Source: Bostrychus sinensis
Lineage: Eukaryota > Chordata > Actinopteri > Gobiiformes > Eleotridae
NCBI GenBank assembly: GCA_020698575.1
Contig: CM036244.1
Span: forward strand, 26,623,534 to 26,687,533
Length of the DNA stretch: 64,000 nt
Direction of reading: 5' to 3'
Position 1 is the first letter of the stretch, and each line of letters starts with the position of its first letter. The notes below the pieces were generated by a model that searched no databases, had not been told where the DNA came from, and was given only the letters and a program-made list of their open reading frames with translations. The translations under genes and the position numbers were made by a program. Of this stretch, positions 22,370 to 35,117 are shown piece by piece.

Positions 22370-22617
22370 AAACATAATAATAATGCTTTGGATTTATATA
22401 GAGTCTTTCTAGAAACTCAAAGCGCTTTACATTGTATTATTCATTCACTCCTCATTCACACATGGTGGTGCTGAGCGACAACCACCAAACACATTCATAC
22501 AGGAAAGGTGGGTGTCTTCCCCAAGGACACAACAGTATATAATACAGGTAGCAGAGATTGAACCGTCAACCTCCATGTTAGTGAACAAACATCACTGACT
22601 GAGCTACTGCCATCCCA
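22370..22617 (-). mobile_element. tRNA-derived SINE, near full length
   Basis: On the minus strand the head reads 'agtagctcagtcagtgatg' (box A, about 22590-22608) and 'gacggttcaatctctgc' (box B, about 22553-22569). A body with 'gtgtccttggggaagacacccac' follows, then the 3' tail 'tgtaaagcgctttgag' and 'tatataaatccaaagcattattatt'. Heads of tRNA type with this tail are a standard teleost SINE. All parts are in order, so the insertion is nearly complete. Confidence 0.9.
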
Positions 22618-24184
22618 AATAAAATACATATTAGATCTATTTTATGCTTCAGTTTGGTACACTGTTATTAGTTGCCTCATATTTTGTTGTGCAAAGTATG
22701 ATTGGCTCCCTGTTTTTTTTGGAAAACAGATACTGAGGTTGTTGCAATCGTTGAGATACTGATGTTTGATAACACATGGTGATTTTGCAGTGTTTACCAA
22801 AACTAGACATTAGAAGATCAGCAAACACTGCCTTGTCTGATAAGTATCAGTTTGCAGTGCAGATAGGATGAAAGGATGGATCCAGCCCATTTTGTAGCAG
22901 CTTTATTCAAATGCCATATCCAAAGCAATAAAATCACCTGTTTACCCATTGTGTATCTTTTGTTTGATAACCTGACCTTCCAGATGTTACATGGAAACAT
23001 CTGGGAGAAAATGTAGCAAAGGTAGGCAGTCACCTCAGATGAATACTTGCCTAGTATATGATGGGATGAACCACCTGGCTATAATGCTACTTTATTCCAA
23101 TCAGATGAATGGCGTGTTAATTATATAGGTAACGGTAAAACAGTACCTTTAGTCAAGTGTAGGTAAAACCTTAATTCATTTATTATTTAGAAACCATTAG
23201 ATTGTTTAATCTAATGCCAATTAAAAATTGTGGTTTTGTCTTCGCTATCTCACATTCTGCTATACTTTTTTCTTTGGCCACATTTCATAAGCTCACAAGG
23301 TTACACTTTAAATGTTAGCGTCTGTCTAAAACTTTCATTTGGAAACGCTAGTCTGGCACAGGAGGGCCTGTTATCAGCACTTTTTGTTCGCTCTGATTTT
23401 AGTCAGAATGAGAGGAGACACTGGGAGAATGGAGGATTGGTGCTGAATAAAGCAAGAGGTGGCTTTTCCCTCTTTATATTCTCTGCCAGCCAAGTGCACA
23501 GAATGAAGCAAATGTTTCGATCTCTGGCACTGACCCAATGTACTGAACTATGAGATATTATGGGCTCTAGGGGGAAATAGAGAAATATTTATAAGTGCCT
23601 CTGACATATCTCCCCATAGTAGAAGAAGGGCCCCTGAAAATGATAGATGTGAGAACAATAGTAAACCACAAATTACATGACTCTCTAGTGCATCCCTTCA
23701 TATTTTCACTCACTATATTTCTGGTTTAATTGCTACTTGACACAACTATTGACTCACTGAGCAGATTTTGAATGTCTAATTTAGAGCTACATTAAACAGG
23801 GCTCTTGAAGCCTTGCCATACGACCTTGGTGGCACTGGATTCAAAATGAGTTGGCAGTAGATGTATGAATAGGAGTCTGAAGATAGAAAATAGAAAAAAG
23901 TCTGTTTAAGGTCTCTTGTTTTGTAAACAGAAAAAGCTAGTTGCCTGTAGGTTAGGATGTGTTCATGTGCTTTTATCAGATGATACTGTTTATTAAACAA
24001 ATAGAGCTGCCTTTCCCAAAGTCAACAGTGTTGCGGCCTCCTTAAAAATCAGACAAATCTATGCAGACGACCAACAATGAAACTTTACTATATTTAAAAG
24101 TCTATGTCATGTTTTCCCCCTTAGATTTCTCTAAAAATGTTAAGGTTATGAAGACTTCACTGCCCTAAATACATCCACCCATCC
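22618..24184. other. Unique non-coding DNA
   Basis: I find no repeat family and no splice-bounded frame. A 107-codon plus-strand frame at 23230-23553 opens without ATG context and looks incidental. Confidence 0.4.
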
Positions 24185-24475
24185 CATCCAAAAATACTAC
24201 AAATAATACAAAAAAAAAAAAAAAAGAGATAAAAGATAATAATACAAAAATACTACAAATACGATTACAACTACTAGTAATAAAAGTACATAAAATACTA
24301 TGAATACAACTACAAATAATAGTACAAATGCTTCAAATACAGCAACAAGAATACTACAAATAATACTACAAAAATACTACAAACACTACTATAGATACTA
24401 GATATAATAGTGCAAAATACTTTCAATTCAACTACAAATAATACTACCAAAATACTACAAATAATACTACAAAAG
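24185..24475. repeat. Degenerate AATACTACAAATA minisatellite
   Basis: Units built from 'aatactacaaataat' and 'acaactac' repeat with many variants across about 290 bp, broken by a poly(A) run at 24211-24225. Almost only A, C and T are present on this strand. Confidence 0.85.
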
Positions 24476-24885
24476 TCACAGACTGATGGCTAAAAATATA
24501 AAAATATTATAAGTTATCTTTTAAAATGAGTACTCAATTGCTATTAATTAAAGATATTACGGAGGATCTTTATAAATTCATTTTTTGCAGTATTTATTAA
24601 AACTACCTTCATTGCCCTGTATAAGGCTTATAAATTGGTGTATTAGAAAATATAATAATAATATTAATAAACTGTGGACTCTGTGGGACTTAAAAAACCT
24701 CATCCAACCGTTTTCGTCATGAGTACGTTAACCATTGTTCCACGGACTTGCCAATTCATTCTGACTTCCTAGTTTCGGACGATAGTGCGCATTCTTGTGC
24801 CTGCGCATGTTTATGTAGTCCGGCATTAGCACCGCGTTAGCGGCGTTAACATCGTAGCGCGGACAGCCTGACTTTGAAGAGCACA
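24476..24885. other. Spacer leading into a CpG-rich promoter-like block
   Basis: 24476-24690 is AT-rich. From 24700 CpG becomes frequent ('gtttcggacgatagtgcgc', 'caccgcgttagcggcg', 'gtagcgcggac'), as in an unmethylated promoter or a mobile element's own promoter. It ends at the ATG of the broken frame below. Confidence 0.4.
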
Positions 24886-25068
24886 ATGGCTTGGGAAAAC
24901 CGTGAACCGGGTGGTCACAAAAGGAAAACTGTTTTTGAAGTGTACCAGTGGAAGAGGAGAAAAACTGTAGAAGAGCAGAATAAAACCTGTGTAGTTATTG
25001 GCGATTCCTTCAAAGGACGGCGTGCGCTGTAGGAACAGAAAGGGCTTCAGACCGATGCTGCTGGACAG
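24886..25068 (+). pseudogene. Broken first coding exon with premature stop
   Basis: ATG at 24886 opens a 48-codon frame beginning MAWENREPGGHKRK, with a basic stretch YQWKRRKTVEEQ, then VVIGDSFKGRRAL and a TAG at 25030. The same frame continues EQKGLQTDAAGQ to a good donor (CAG then GTACGT, exon end 25068). The whole 61-codon exon is therefore open except for that one stop. I recall multi-copy teleost proteins with a 'GDSF-RWR-LR---GL--DA' motif, probably of transposon origin, and the stop falls where an arginine codon would sit. CpG-rich DNA upstream could be its promoter. Function unknown; family from memory only. Confidence 0.5.
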
Positions 25069-26384
25069 GTACGTTTATCTTATCGTTTGAAAAAAATGCG
25101 TTTTTTCTTTATCTGTTGAACCTTTTCAACTGTACAGCAACGTCAGTTTGCTAATGCTACCAATAGCAGGAGTAATATATTTTTGCTCACATTTAGGGAC
25201 TGTGCATGTGACTGGGTCTGTGTGGGGAACTAGCTGAAAGGTCGCACAAACAAACAATGCAGGTCTGGGTTTAGGCGAATCTCTGCTGATGCCAGCTGTA
25301 AACAAACACTCGTGTTCCAACGCTCGTGCACGTCGCTGTGGAGGAGTTCCTTGGAAAGGAACAGTGAAGGGCGGGGGAGCCTGACGCATGCGCATTATTC
25401 AAAAAAGGACAAACAGTCGCTGGTTTCTCAGCAGTCGAAAAAAATCCTCCCTAATATCTTTAATTTAATTAATTTCCCTGCAACACCTTTGCGGCCCACC
25501 AGGAAATAGATGATTTGAGTAAACAAGTCTTTATTAGTGATACCAATACCACATGAATACAAGACAAGATTTATGGAATGCTCTATCTGTGAACTTTGTC
25601 CCTGCTTCATTCTAAGACGCATGACCACAGTTTTCGAGCTATGTCAGACAATTGGGAATCTTTTGACTGAGATGGGCAAAAACAGTGCAATGTATACCTG
25701 GCTTTAGGTATGGAATGCATGCTAACATCCTGAGTGATGGTGGTCCGAGGTGTGTGTGGAGCTGTCTACAGTAGCTCAGTTAACAAAGGGAAGTCACTGT
25801 CAGGCCCATCTGCTCTTTGGCACTGGGAGACTGGGGGTAAACTGGGCGAGGGGGGGTGGACTGTGGGGGTCCCAGAAGCAGGCACATTGCAAGGGATGCT
25901 TAAGGTCGACCTGCCCCCTTTAAACCTCCACATCTCAATCCAACCACCTGCCTGTGTGTCTGCTGCTCCGTCTGCTCGCCTGTCTGCAAAGCTCCTGCTC
26001 AGGCCTCAGGGTGTGGCACTATGTGTGGTATCGAGGATGGTTATTTTATTACTTGTGAAAAATGGCCTGTTTCTGTTATGTCAAACACCTCAAATCCTAA
26101 CTAATCTGGGATTATGTTTTTGTTGGGGTAAATTGGTTGATTTCTTTATGTTAGCAAGAACTCATAAAGAACTGGTTAGATGTTCCTTACATTTTTAGGA
26201 AGCATGACCAAAAGGACCAGAAAGAATTTATCATGTTTTTGGTGTGGATGTCGAACACCATGAAAAGATGTATGTATCTTTATCATTATGTCGGTGAAAG
26301 TTCTCCGTCAACCAGTTTAAATAAAAAGGTTTAAAGGTTTTGTTTTTAGAAGACGTTTTGCCGCTCATCCAAGTATGTAGTAGT
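25069..26384. other. Non-coding DNA, partly G+C-rich
   Basis: 25270-25400 is CpG-rich and may belong to the same mobile or promoter unit as the broken exon. 25734-26198 is open for 154 codons, but composition is uneven and no splice sites or protein features support it. Confidence 0.35.
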
Positions 26385-26475
26385 TGTATTGGAATTATTA
26401 CTCAAAAGATAGAGCATTTACCCTTGAACTAGTAGATTCCCATTTCAAGTTTAGGTCTTGGCACTTTATCAGCTG
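26385..26475 (+). repeat. Family A composite repeat, copy 5 (module only)
   Basis: 'Attactcaaaagatagagcatttacccttgaac' and 'agtagattcccatttcaagtttaggtcttggcact' cover only the tRNA-like module. A known-looking 'gaagacgttttgccgctcatcc' fragment lies just upstream (26350-26371). Confidence 0.6.
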
Positions 26476-27234
26476 TTCTAGTAATGTCTATTAACAGGTT
26501 GTAACATGCATAACTTAAATTAGGAACGAGGTAAGTCATAGTGTTGCCTCTTAATCCCAACAGTAGGTCATCATTTCTGTGCACACTGAGCACTAAGGGC
26601 CCTGCCTGGTTTATGACTGTTGCTTGATGGGAAATACCTGCATGGAGTAAAATGTAGTTATCATAATAGGGAAGCTTACAACCACATGTAATGAGATCAA
26701 GCTAAGAGCACTAACATCTTATGCACGGGGAATGCTGTGTGTGTGTGTAAACATTTGGACCGGCGCCCTGATGTTGTCATGATGGAGGCAGGCTTATGTG
26801 CTTTTTAATCAGCAGTGAAAATGTAATGTAATGTCGAGCTCTGTCAGCCTAGTGGGTCACCCTTAATAAGCTTATCCACTAAGCCAATAAGAGATTTGAA
26901 GGAAAAGCAATGTCCTGATTGTCAGATAAGATAAATCCATTCTGTTGGGGTGGTTGCATGAAGATGATAATTGTTGCTGTCACAGTTTATAGCAGTGGAT
27001 CAAATCACATGTGGTCTTTTTTGTCCTCTTTGTGCTGTACAACTAGTGGAAATTGTTTAAATGCATTTGTCATTTCTATGAACACTCTTTACTGTATGTT
27101 TTTTCTTCCATAATTAGGACCAGAAAATATGATACTATGACAAGAGTCAATATATTTATTACATAAAGCTCTACTGTTTAAGTGGCATTCCTGTTGCTTT
27201 TTGCTATGTTTGAGATTCAGCATTGATTGCGCAG
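26476..27234. other. Unique non-coding DNA
   Basis: Nothing recognisable. Confidence 0.45.
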
Positions 27235-27330
27235 AAAATTGAGACCAGCACATAGAGCATTTACCCCTGAACTAGAAGATCCCTGGTCTTGGCACTGACT
27301 TACCACTGTGACATAGGAAAGTATTACACA
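27235..27330 (+). repeat. Family A composite repeat, copy 6
   Basis: 'Acatagagcatttacccctgaactagaagatccctgg' (27251-27287) is the best-preserved copy of the tRNA-like module, followed by 'cttggcactgacttaccactgtgacatagg'. The 5' and 3' blocks are absent. Confidence 0.7.
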
Positions 27331-28139
27331 AAGATCTTTATTATTTTTGTTGAGTCTCTGACAGCTTACTGTGCCACTCATGTATCTGTTTCCATTTCTG
27401 CATCTATTACTGATAACTGCTGGATTTAACATATCCCTGAAACACAAGCACACATTTCTAAAGCTGTTTGACAAGTCTAGGCCAACATGTCTTTGAAGGA
27501 GCTTTAATTTTCCTTGTGAATTCTGCAGAACTTTTTCTTCGTGTTACTATTCTCTTCAAAGGGACAGGCGGGAGGAGCTGGGGGTGGCGCTACCGTCTGT
27601 TACATACTGTGATTTTTATTGCACTTCTACACCAAACTGTGGTCTGTGCACTTATGTAGAGCATTGAAATGAAGGACAGACACCATCTGCTCTCACTGCT
27701 CACTGTCTGGCCTGGCCGTTCCCACACTTGACAACCCTTGCAGTCAATTTCTGGAAATAAAGTGGCAGCTCTTTAAACCAAAGTGTTGGCCACTTAAGCA
27801 CAGGCCCATCTCGGCTGTCAGTCAGCTCAGGCCAGTGAGCTGGAGGTGTGGGAGAAATCTTTTATCATGGCTGCCCAGACGCACACTGTTGGGTCTAATC
27901 CAATCTGCTACCATTTACTACACAGCAGTTCTCAGATGAATGTGCCAGATAGTTCAAGTCCATCTGGATTTGGAAATAGTTTTGTTTGTCTTCAGTTGGC
28001 AGAAGTACAGTGTAATACAACACTTTTTGTCTGTTGTCTCTTTCCCTACTGAAAGCCCCACTAATGCTTTAGTGGGTAAAAAAATATTCTTTAGAAATCT
28101 CAAAATTCATTCATTACCTCCGTCAAGGAAGTCATGCAT
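27331..28139. other. Unique non-coding DNA
   Basis: Two overlapping 68-codon frames near 27850-28146 have no splice sites. Nothing else seen. Confidence 0.4.
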
Positions 28140-28300
28140 TCACTAGAGTTGGTTGGTTAATTTGTTAGTATGATAGCAAGATTACTCAAAAAGTAATACG
28201 TTTTTTTTTTGTTTTTTGTTTTTTTCAGAAAGGTCAGTAAAGGTTCAAGTAAGAAATGATTAGTTTTGATGTGATCAGGAACACGAGTTACCATTGTAAT
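28140..28300 (+). repeat. Family A composite repeat, copy 7 (5' block)
   Basis: 'Ggttggttaatttgttag' (28150-28167), 'agcaagattactcaaaaagtaat' and 'cagaaaggtcagtaaagg' then 'aaatgattag' form the 5' blocks of the longest copies. The matching 3' block appears 550 bp later, at 28855. Confidence 0.65.
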
Positions 28301-28854
28301 GTGTGTGGGGACAGTAAAAAAACAAATGTGAGATACTACTGAACAAACTTTTTCAGGCAGTGGTTTAAACCTTTCATCAGCTGATGTACTGCCTGTTTTT
28401 AAATGGATTTTTCAATAAAATGCCTACTCTCTGTTTTGGCTTCTGCCCATTTCTTCTTTTTGCATTTTGAAGCTTTACGGTTTTGTGTACTTTGTACATA
28501 TTTATAAGGTCTGTCAGGCTGATCAATATATTTAAAACACAATAAAACATGTCAAAGACTGAGTCAGGCAGGTTGAAAGTTGAGGAAAAAGTAAACAAAA
28601 ATGAATTAAAATTTGGTTAAAAATGTGAATCCACCAATAAAGTCCTCAGTGTTTCTTTTGGTGATACACAATAACTGTGAACTTAAAATCACAATATTTC
28701 ATCTCACAATAAAATGACAAAAAAGTGACACTAAAATATGACATCATTGACATCCATAGTGGGTACCATCCACCAGTGTGAAATGCCAAAACTGTTTTAC
28801 TTTTTCCCACAGTCTTAAGATTCTAAGTATTCTTTGGAGTGTATAATGTCTTTG
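28301..28854. other. DNA between two parts of one family A copy
   Basis: It may be an insertion that split copy 7, but I cannot find inverted ends or a target duplication. Contents are AT-rich and unrecognised. Confidence 0.3.
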
Positions 28855-28945
28855 TGTCATTAGATAGAGCACCGTTTTTGACATAGGGCTAACGCCTTGG
28901 TGGAAATCTGAAGTCTCTAAGTTGTTCTACTTAAGAGTGCTTCCG
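28855..28945 (+). repeat. Family A composite repeat, copy 7 (3' block)
   Basis: 'Tgtgtcattagatagagcaccg', then 'catagggctaacgccttggtggaaatctgaagtctc' and 'gagtgcttccgg', in family order. Confidence 0.6.
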
Positions 28946-29704
28946 GTGTACTATTTATTATAAGTCATAGTTTAGAGCACTTGTGGCATCAGACAGAGAT
29001 GGACCTGTAACCCAGCTTGTAATTGGCATACACTAAACGCTATACAAATGCCATACTTTGATATGTGTTTTATACAGACATGTTTTTGGTTTAAAGAGAA
29101 TTCTATAAATCCTAAGTTCATTGTTTTGGTGATATGGGCAGGGATGATAAAGTTTACAATTATGAACAGGTGCATTCTTGACATAATAAAACAGCTGGAG
29201 ACCTGATACAATATATATACAACATGCTGTGCCCATTTCTATGCTGCGGCTCACTAATGGGCTTAAATAAGGTGTATGATTGCCCAGACCTGTGTCTCCT
29301 GCTGCTCTTTGATGTGTGCTACTGAGGCTAATGCTGTAAATATTCATTAGGCTCAGGTCAGATGTTGGTAAACCTGACTATAGTAATTGCTCAGTATTAA
29401 TCTTGTATTCTTATCATAATGGAGCATGTGTCACCAAAATTGGGCTGAAAACAAATATGTATGCTTTACTCAGATGAGGAAAAGAGGTCAGGATCCAGGT
29501 GCTGTTCCCAAAGTGGATTATTTATAGGACTACATGGGGGTCAAGGACTAAAATATACCCAAGAGCTCGAAATCACTGTAAGAGTGGGGCTTTATGGGCT
29601 CTTGCTACTTGCCACATTGTGCTCTGGTTTAGCTCGACTTGGCAGAAAAGAGAGACCAATACATACCAATTTTTAAAGTGTTTTAAAGGAAGATATGTTT
29701 TGAT
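28946..29704. other. Unique non-coding DNA
   Basis: Open frames of 71-104 codons on both strands overlap without splice sites. Nothing supportable. Confidence 0.4.
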
Positions 29705-29940
29705 ATGTTACATTTTTCTCTGCATTGGTTTGTGGGTTGATTTGTCAGTCTGTTAACAACATGACGTAATAACTCAAGTAGTGAAAAAAGTGGTTGGTCA
29801 TATAAACTTGGGTTGTTTTTGTCGTGGATGTGGAGCAGTGTCTGGATTCAGGAATTTTCTGAAAGGATTCTGTACCATTGTGAAATTGGGCCAAAGATAC
29901 TAACTCCAGTTACAAGGCCTCAGTAAAAGAAAAAAAAAAA
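29705..29940 (+). repeat. Family A composite repeat, copy 8
   Basis: This copy keeps the 5' and middle blocks: 'ggtttgtgggttgatttgtcag', 'tgtctggattcaggaattttctgaaaggattctgtaccattg' (29839-29880), and 'caaagatactaactccagttacaaggcctcagtaaaag' ending in poly(A). It shows what lies across the site that is interrupted in the copy at 36525. Confidence 0.7.
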
Positions 29941-32900
29941 ACCTTTGGTGTTGTCACTGGGATTCTTGTCATTTTTCTTCAGTTATATGTGATAGATTTC
30001 TAGCTTTACAGTATTTTATTTTACCTGTTTATATTACATGACAAATATAAGTCCTGTCAGTGGAATCAAATTTTTTTGTGTTTTGTCAAATCCACATTAT
30101 TTATAAATAAGGACAATTATTTTGACTCCACACATGGTTGTATTCCATTGTAGATCAAATGGTTTCATTTATTTGTTTGATATCAGTTAGACTTCTCTGC
30201 AAAGTGAGTACGTTGGCTTTGAGCAGTTGAGTGTTATTTGTACTCACTCTGCTGAATATTGTATAATTATTATGTGTCTTCGCTAATTGCCAGTAATTCC
30301 ATCCTTTGTTTCCTTCATCTGACAACAAATCCTGTCCCCATACAACATAGGGCAGGGATTTCCCAGCTACACAGAGATCCGCTGATGGAAGAAATATCCA
30401 ACACGGTTTTATGGCACTTAAAACAGTATGTAGCAGTATATAGTACTAAATGTAGTTTTAATCACTGTTAGGTTTGTGTATGACTTTTTGAATTTAGCAT
30501 AATGCATAGTTTTTTGGCCATGCTTATTTAATTCTTAAATCATTGTGTGGTGCTGTGCCTCAAGCCCTCGAGCATCAATTTCATAGTTTTATATTCGTGT
30601 AATATGGTAGAATTGTTTTAAACTTAGTTCAGCACATATAAACCAAAGTAAATTAGCATTTCTATTTGAACCTAGTTAAGATAAAATGTAATGATTTGGT
30701 CCTTTCCCTTAAGCACCCATCCAGAACAAACAGGTTACTTGAGCATGAGAAACCCACAGGGAAGACAGGACTCTGTGATCTCTTCCATCTGTTCCTCGGT
30801 CTATTCTACCTCAGGCTGAACAGTCGACAGTCTCAGCCTAGTGTTCTCCCATGCCCAGGGCACCAACTGGCTAAATGACCACCTGTGGTTTAGCTACACT
30901 TGGATTATACTGTACATATCTAACTAATTCCCTTCATATTTATTAAATTATAAGTTTGTCTAGACCAAGTGGCACAGACTTTGATGACTGCATTGAACCT
31001 GTTTTAGACAGGAAACTGTAGTAGTTCACACAAGGTCAGGTCTTTGTGCTAATGTCGTATATGTACTGGGTTTCATATTTCATCTGTGCCATGTGAGGGT
31101 TTCCTGGTATTTTTGTGATGTACTGGCACCCTCTGCTGCCAGCAGAGGAGAATGCCTTGGATTCCTCTCTCTATCACTCTTTCCCAAGTGAATGCTTTTC
31201 TATCACATCAGAGGTCCTTTTTTTTTTTACCATTTTCACTCTGATTGCATTGTGCTGTGTAATCTTGACATGTTTGTTTTTATTACTTATTTATTCCCAT
31301 TCCACAAACATTTGACAGAAATGAGTCATTAGTCTGTTGAGAATACATCCATCTAACGCATGTGACCTTCTCTGGGTACCGTCTTCTCTGTTTGTCTCAG
31401 ATGGACAGACACTCAGCTAGTCTCCCTCTTACTCTGCTATTACTGTCTACCTCTGAGCCAATTTGCTGTGAGTTTCTGTGATGTGACTCCACTGGTCGGC
31501 AATAATGAAGCTAAAATAAGTAGATCTTATTATACGCCGACACACAGAACTATGTTGAGCTTTTGCTGCAGCCAAGCACGCTACAGTCATTTCCTGAGCA
31601 AAAATGTGCCACTCTGCAGGAAGTGACTCGCGGGGACACAGCCTTGTTAGTGGTGCGGGCTCAAGCACCGCGTGGATGTGTCTGTCTCTCTCTGTGTACA
31701 GCACACAGCTCATGTGTCTAGATGTCACACTTCAGAGATAACTGCTTCTAATGAGCAAAAATCCTGCAAAGCCAAAATAAGTCCTTTTTATTGTGTGTAG
31801 AAAATGCTATACACTGGTTACAAGAAGATGTTCCTCAACAACCATTTACAGCAATATATAAGTTTCAAAGAACATTGTATTGACTTTGCATTAATTATTC
31901 TTTCTTCTTTTGTTCGTGTCATTAAAAATACCCATGCACCTCAATGATTTACATGGGTGAGTGCATACGATCGAAGCGGCCGGTTTTTGATTCTCGGCTC
32001 AGGCCAGTTTGCTCTATTCCTCACTTCCTAATTTTCTGTCTTCATATGCATATGTGTCAAACAAAGGCAAACAAAGTCCCACCCATTGACAACATAGATA
32101 AGATTCCTGCATTTTTGACAATTAACAACTAATGGGCTAATTTGATTTTACAAAGTTAAATACTATACATGACATCAAAATGAAGTTTAGAGCTTACACT
32201 AGTGGTAAGTTTAATGTTAGGCCATTACCCCCACCTCATTTAAAATAATGTACATGCATATATTTGCAGTAATTACTATATATATCTGTTTAGCTTTGCT
32301 TCTTTATTTTCCATCTATTTTACACTCAAGTGGTATACACCTACGTTTCTTAATAAGGTATTTTTCATAAAGGATTACCATCTCACTATACTATTAGGTT
32401 TAACTGTTTTCATCAAGTATAATTATTATTTGTCACTTGTTTAATCAGAAAGAACAATAATAGTTTTGGTTTACAGTACATCCATTAGACATTGTTTGAA
32501 ATCCTTCACACCCACTTGTATCGAGGGTTATAGAGAAACATTGCAATACATATACCCCTTTGCACACGCAGATCTATACAGTGCTTGTAAATTGTCCATT
32601 GTGTCTGTGTTTTAGCGCTGCTCTAGATCACTTTGATAGCCCTCCCCCTGAGCTACTGTTAACCTTGATTCAAGAGTCTTTGGTGCGCTGCTATCTCTTG
32701 GAGTTGACCCACTAAGAGCCAGGGTTGAGACGGCTGCTTTGATGGCTTTATGCTGCCTCTTCTCCGAGACTCGCCTGCAGCTATACAATCCTCTGTCAGA
32801 AGAGAAAGCAGGCATCAGCGGGAGGGTGTAGTATGTCAGACTCCACAGATGTGTCAGTGTGTTCATGTTGGGATGTTTTCTTGTTTTCATGCTCTGGAAG

Positions 32901-34119
32901 TGAGTGATGTGAGAACAGTGAGGCAGGGCGGAGTCAGAGGCCATGTACTGTGCATCTCTTCACTGCCTGTACATCCCAGCCCCCTCCCTCGCTCAAGCGC
33001 TTCCCCTGTCAATGCTACACATGTAGTTCACAGGGTTGCGATCAATACTCTGTACTTTGTAGCCCTCTCAAAGAAACGAGGCCCATCCTCCACTGGCCCA
33101 CTGTAAAAGCTGCTGCTGCTGAGGAGCGTGGGTAATGCAGTCTACTTTCCGGGCATGTTTCATAGTTTTAATGGGGCTGCTCCCACATAAGAGCCCCTGT
33201 GTGGATTGTGGTAATGACCATCTGAATGAGCACTTTGAAATCACAGTGTTGGAGCTCAGAGGTCATTAAGCTGTGGTCCCAGGCTGACTTATCCCCCGCT
33301 ATCAAAAAGATACACATGGAGTGTCAGAACAGCTGGGCACAACACTGAGGCTATAGCAAGTTTCATTCATGCCACACAGCACTGCAGGACTTTTTTTTGT
33401 TCATGCACTGATAAATGGCTTATAAGAAATAATATTAATTAATCTTTTTTGCTTATTCTTAGTAGGGGTAAAGGGCATATTCCAGCAACTATGGGCTGTG
33501 GTACCCTCTGGACAGTGGCCATTTATACAGAGCAGACACAGTGACATACAGACATATAAGCCATACTCCACACAGTAACACAAGGATATGCAAACTGAAA
33601 AAGAGGTTTAATGGACACAAATTAGACTCTCTTAACAATTAAACTATAACTAAACAAGCTTGTACTGTGTGTAAAGGTGTGTTTATGTTCATCTATGAAG
33701 AAGTCAGGCTCATAGTAATATACACTGTCCTGTGAGAGAGCTACTGTAGGCTTACTCAAATATAGTAAAATCTCTCTCTCTGGGATTCTTCAGTTCATCA
33801 CTTTTCCCACCCACTCAAGCTTGTAATTATAATATTGCATTCTTATTATCTGTTTTTTGCTCAAATAGATATGTTTAACAGCTTGTGCCTAATCCCCTCA
33901 ATATTATTGTCTGGCTCCAAAATGCATATGTTTGCACAGGGACTTTTCAAATACAGAAAGTGAATGCTTATTTATAGCCTATGCTGTAGTGTTGTTAATA
34001 GCATCAGTATTTTAATCATTTTTATTGCCCAGCCCCACCCAATGACATTATTTCATTTATTTTATTTTTGACTGGAAGTTTTTACCACAAATAAAAATCA
34101 ACATGCAAACACTTGAAGA
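29941..34119. other. 4 kb of mostly unique non-coding DNA
   Basis: No transposon, SINE or exon is supportable. 32620-33130 is richer in G and C and open in several frames on both strands (110 and 118 codons), but splice sites are poor and I recognise no protein. An 'ctctaaac' copy at 34120-34127 is the left target duplication of the next element. Confidence 0.4.
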
Positions 34120-34127
34120 CTCTAAAC

Positions 34128-35109
34128 TAATGATGCTCCAAACAGGATATTTGAGGCCGATCAGCCTTTGCTGTGATCGGCCGATACCGATCATGGCCGA
34201 TCATGTGGTCTTTAATGTAGTAATGTAATGTATGCAGGCTATTATTAGTTCCATTTGAAAAAATACTGTAGCCTTTGTAAATATAAAAGTACAACCAAAT
34301 TCTACTTATTTTTAGTTTTAGAAGAGGTTTTGTTGCATTATTGGTCTTTAATGTGTGCCCAGTGTCTGTGTGGCTTTGTTTGAATGCTCCGCTGATGTAA
34401 AAATCAGCTGTTCTTAATTGGTTCCTTTAGTGCGAGTCCACGGAGTGCGAGTCCACGGGTGCTGTGCCTGCGTCCGCGCAACGCACAGCCAAACCAGGTT
34501 GAAACACAGTGGACTAAAGAGCAGACAGCTCCTGCAGCCAGTTTTGACAACGTCTGAACGAAGAAAACGTGCAAAGAGAGCAGAGAAGACAACGATGAAA
34601 GGTGCTCTTCCCAGACTCACGGACACATGGGCTGCTTTTTTACTTTCTCTTTCCATTAGCAGCCATTTGGTGCCGTTTAAGCCACAAAACGCACAGTTTT
34701 CTCTGCGTAACAAAACACAGGCAGGCTCTGAACTTTCTTAATGCTTTTAACGTAAATGTTAGCGGGTTAGCTGTAGCTCTGTTTGCGTTGGCGTTTGCAA
34801 ATACACGCACTGCTGCGGCTCGGTTCTGTCCCGTGTGCTCCAAGAGCAGGCGGGGACAAAGCGGGGACATAAAGCAGCACCTCCAGGGCAGGTGTGTGTT
34901 AGTTATAACCAGGGCTTAACTTACAAACACTGCTAGAATAACGCTACTGCTGTTTAATCAAACCGGAGTTGCAGGACAGTAAATGTGAGAGCCTCGCGTG
35001 TTTGTTGTAATTTGATCGGCCCTTCTGATCGGCCCATTTTACCGATCACCAATCACTCTGTTTTTAGCCATGATCGGCCGATCGTGGTCGATCAATCGGA
35101 GCACCCTTA
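34128..35109. mobile_element. hAT-type element, 982 bp, with 8-bp target duplication
   Basis: CTCTAAAC flanks both sides (34120-34127 and 35110-35117), the 8-bp duplication expected for hAT. Ends are 'taatgatgctcc' and, complemented, 'taagggtgctcc'. Multiple 'gatcggccgat' boxes sit just inside each end (34173-34205; 35015-35085), the usual layout of subterminal transposase-binding repeats. The centre (34420-34900) is G+C-rich. One central frame contains CPVC followed 16 residues later by HLQGRC (34824-34894), a C-x2-C...H-x4-C pattern that could be a decayed BED finger. No transposase catalytic domain. Confidence 0.9.
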
Positions 35110-35117
35110 CTCTAAAC

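Noticed and set aside
24185..24475. CRISPR-like array
   Set aside because: Units are short, degenerate and without constant repeats or unique spacers; it is a eukaryotic minisatellite.
25734..26198. Longest plus-strand open frame in the window (154 codons)
   Set aside because: No splice sites at its ends, uneven composition, no recognisable domain, and the predicted peptide changes character midway. It is likely chance in a G+C-richer patch.
32612..33135. Possible coding exons on either strand
   Set aside because: Several frames are open on both strands because stops are rare in this G+C-richer patch. No acceptor-donor pair frames any of them well.
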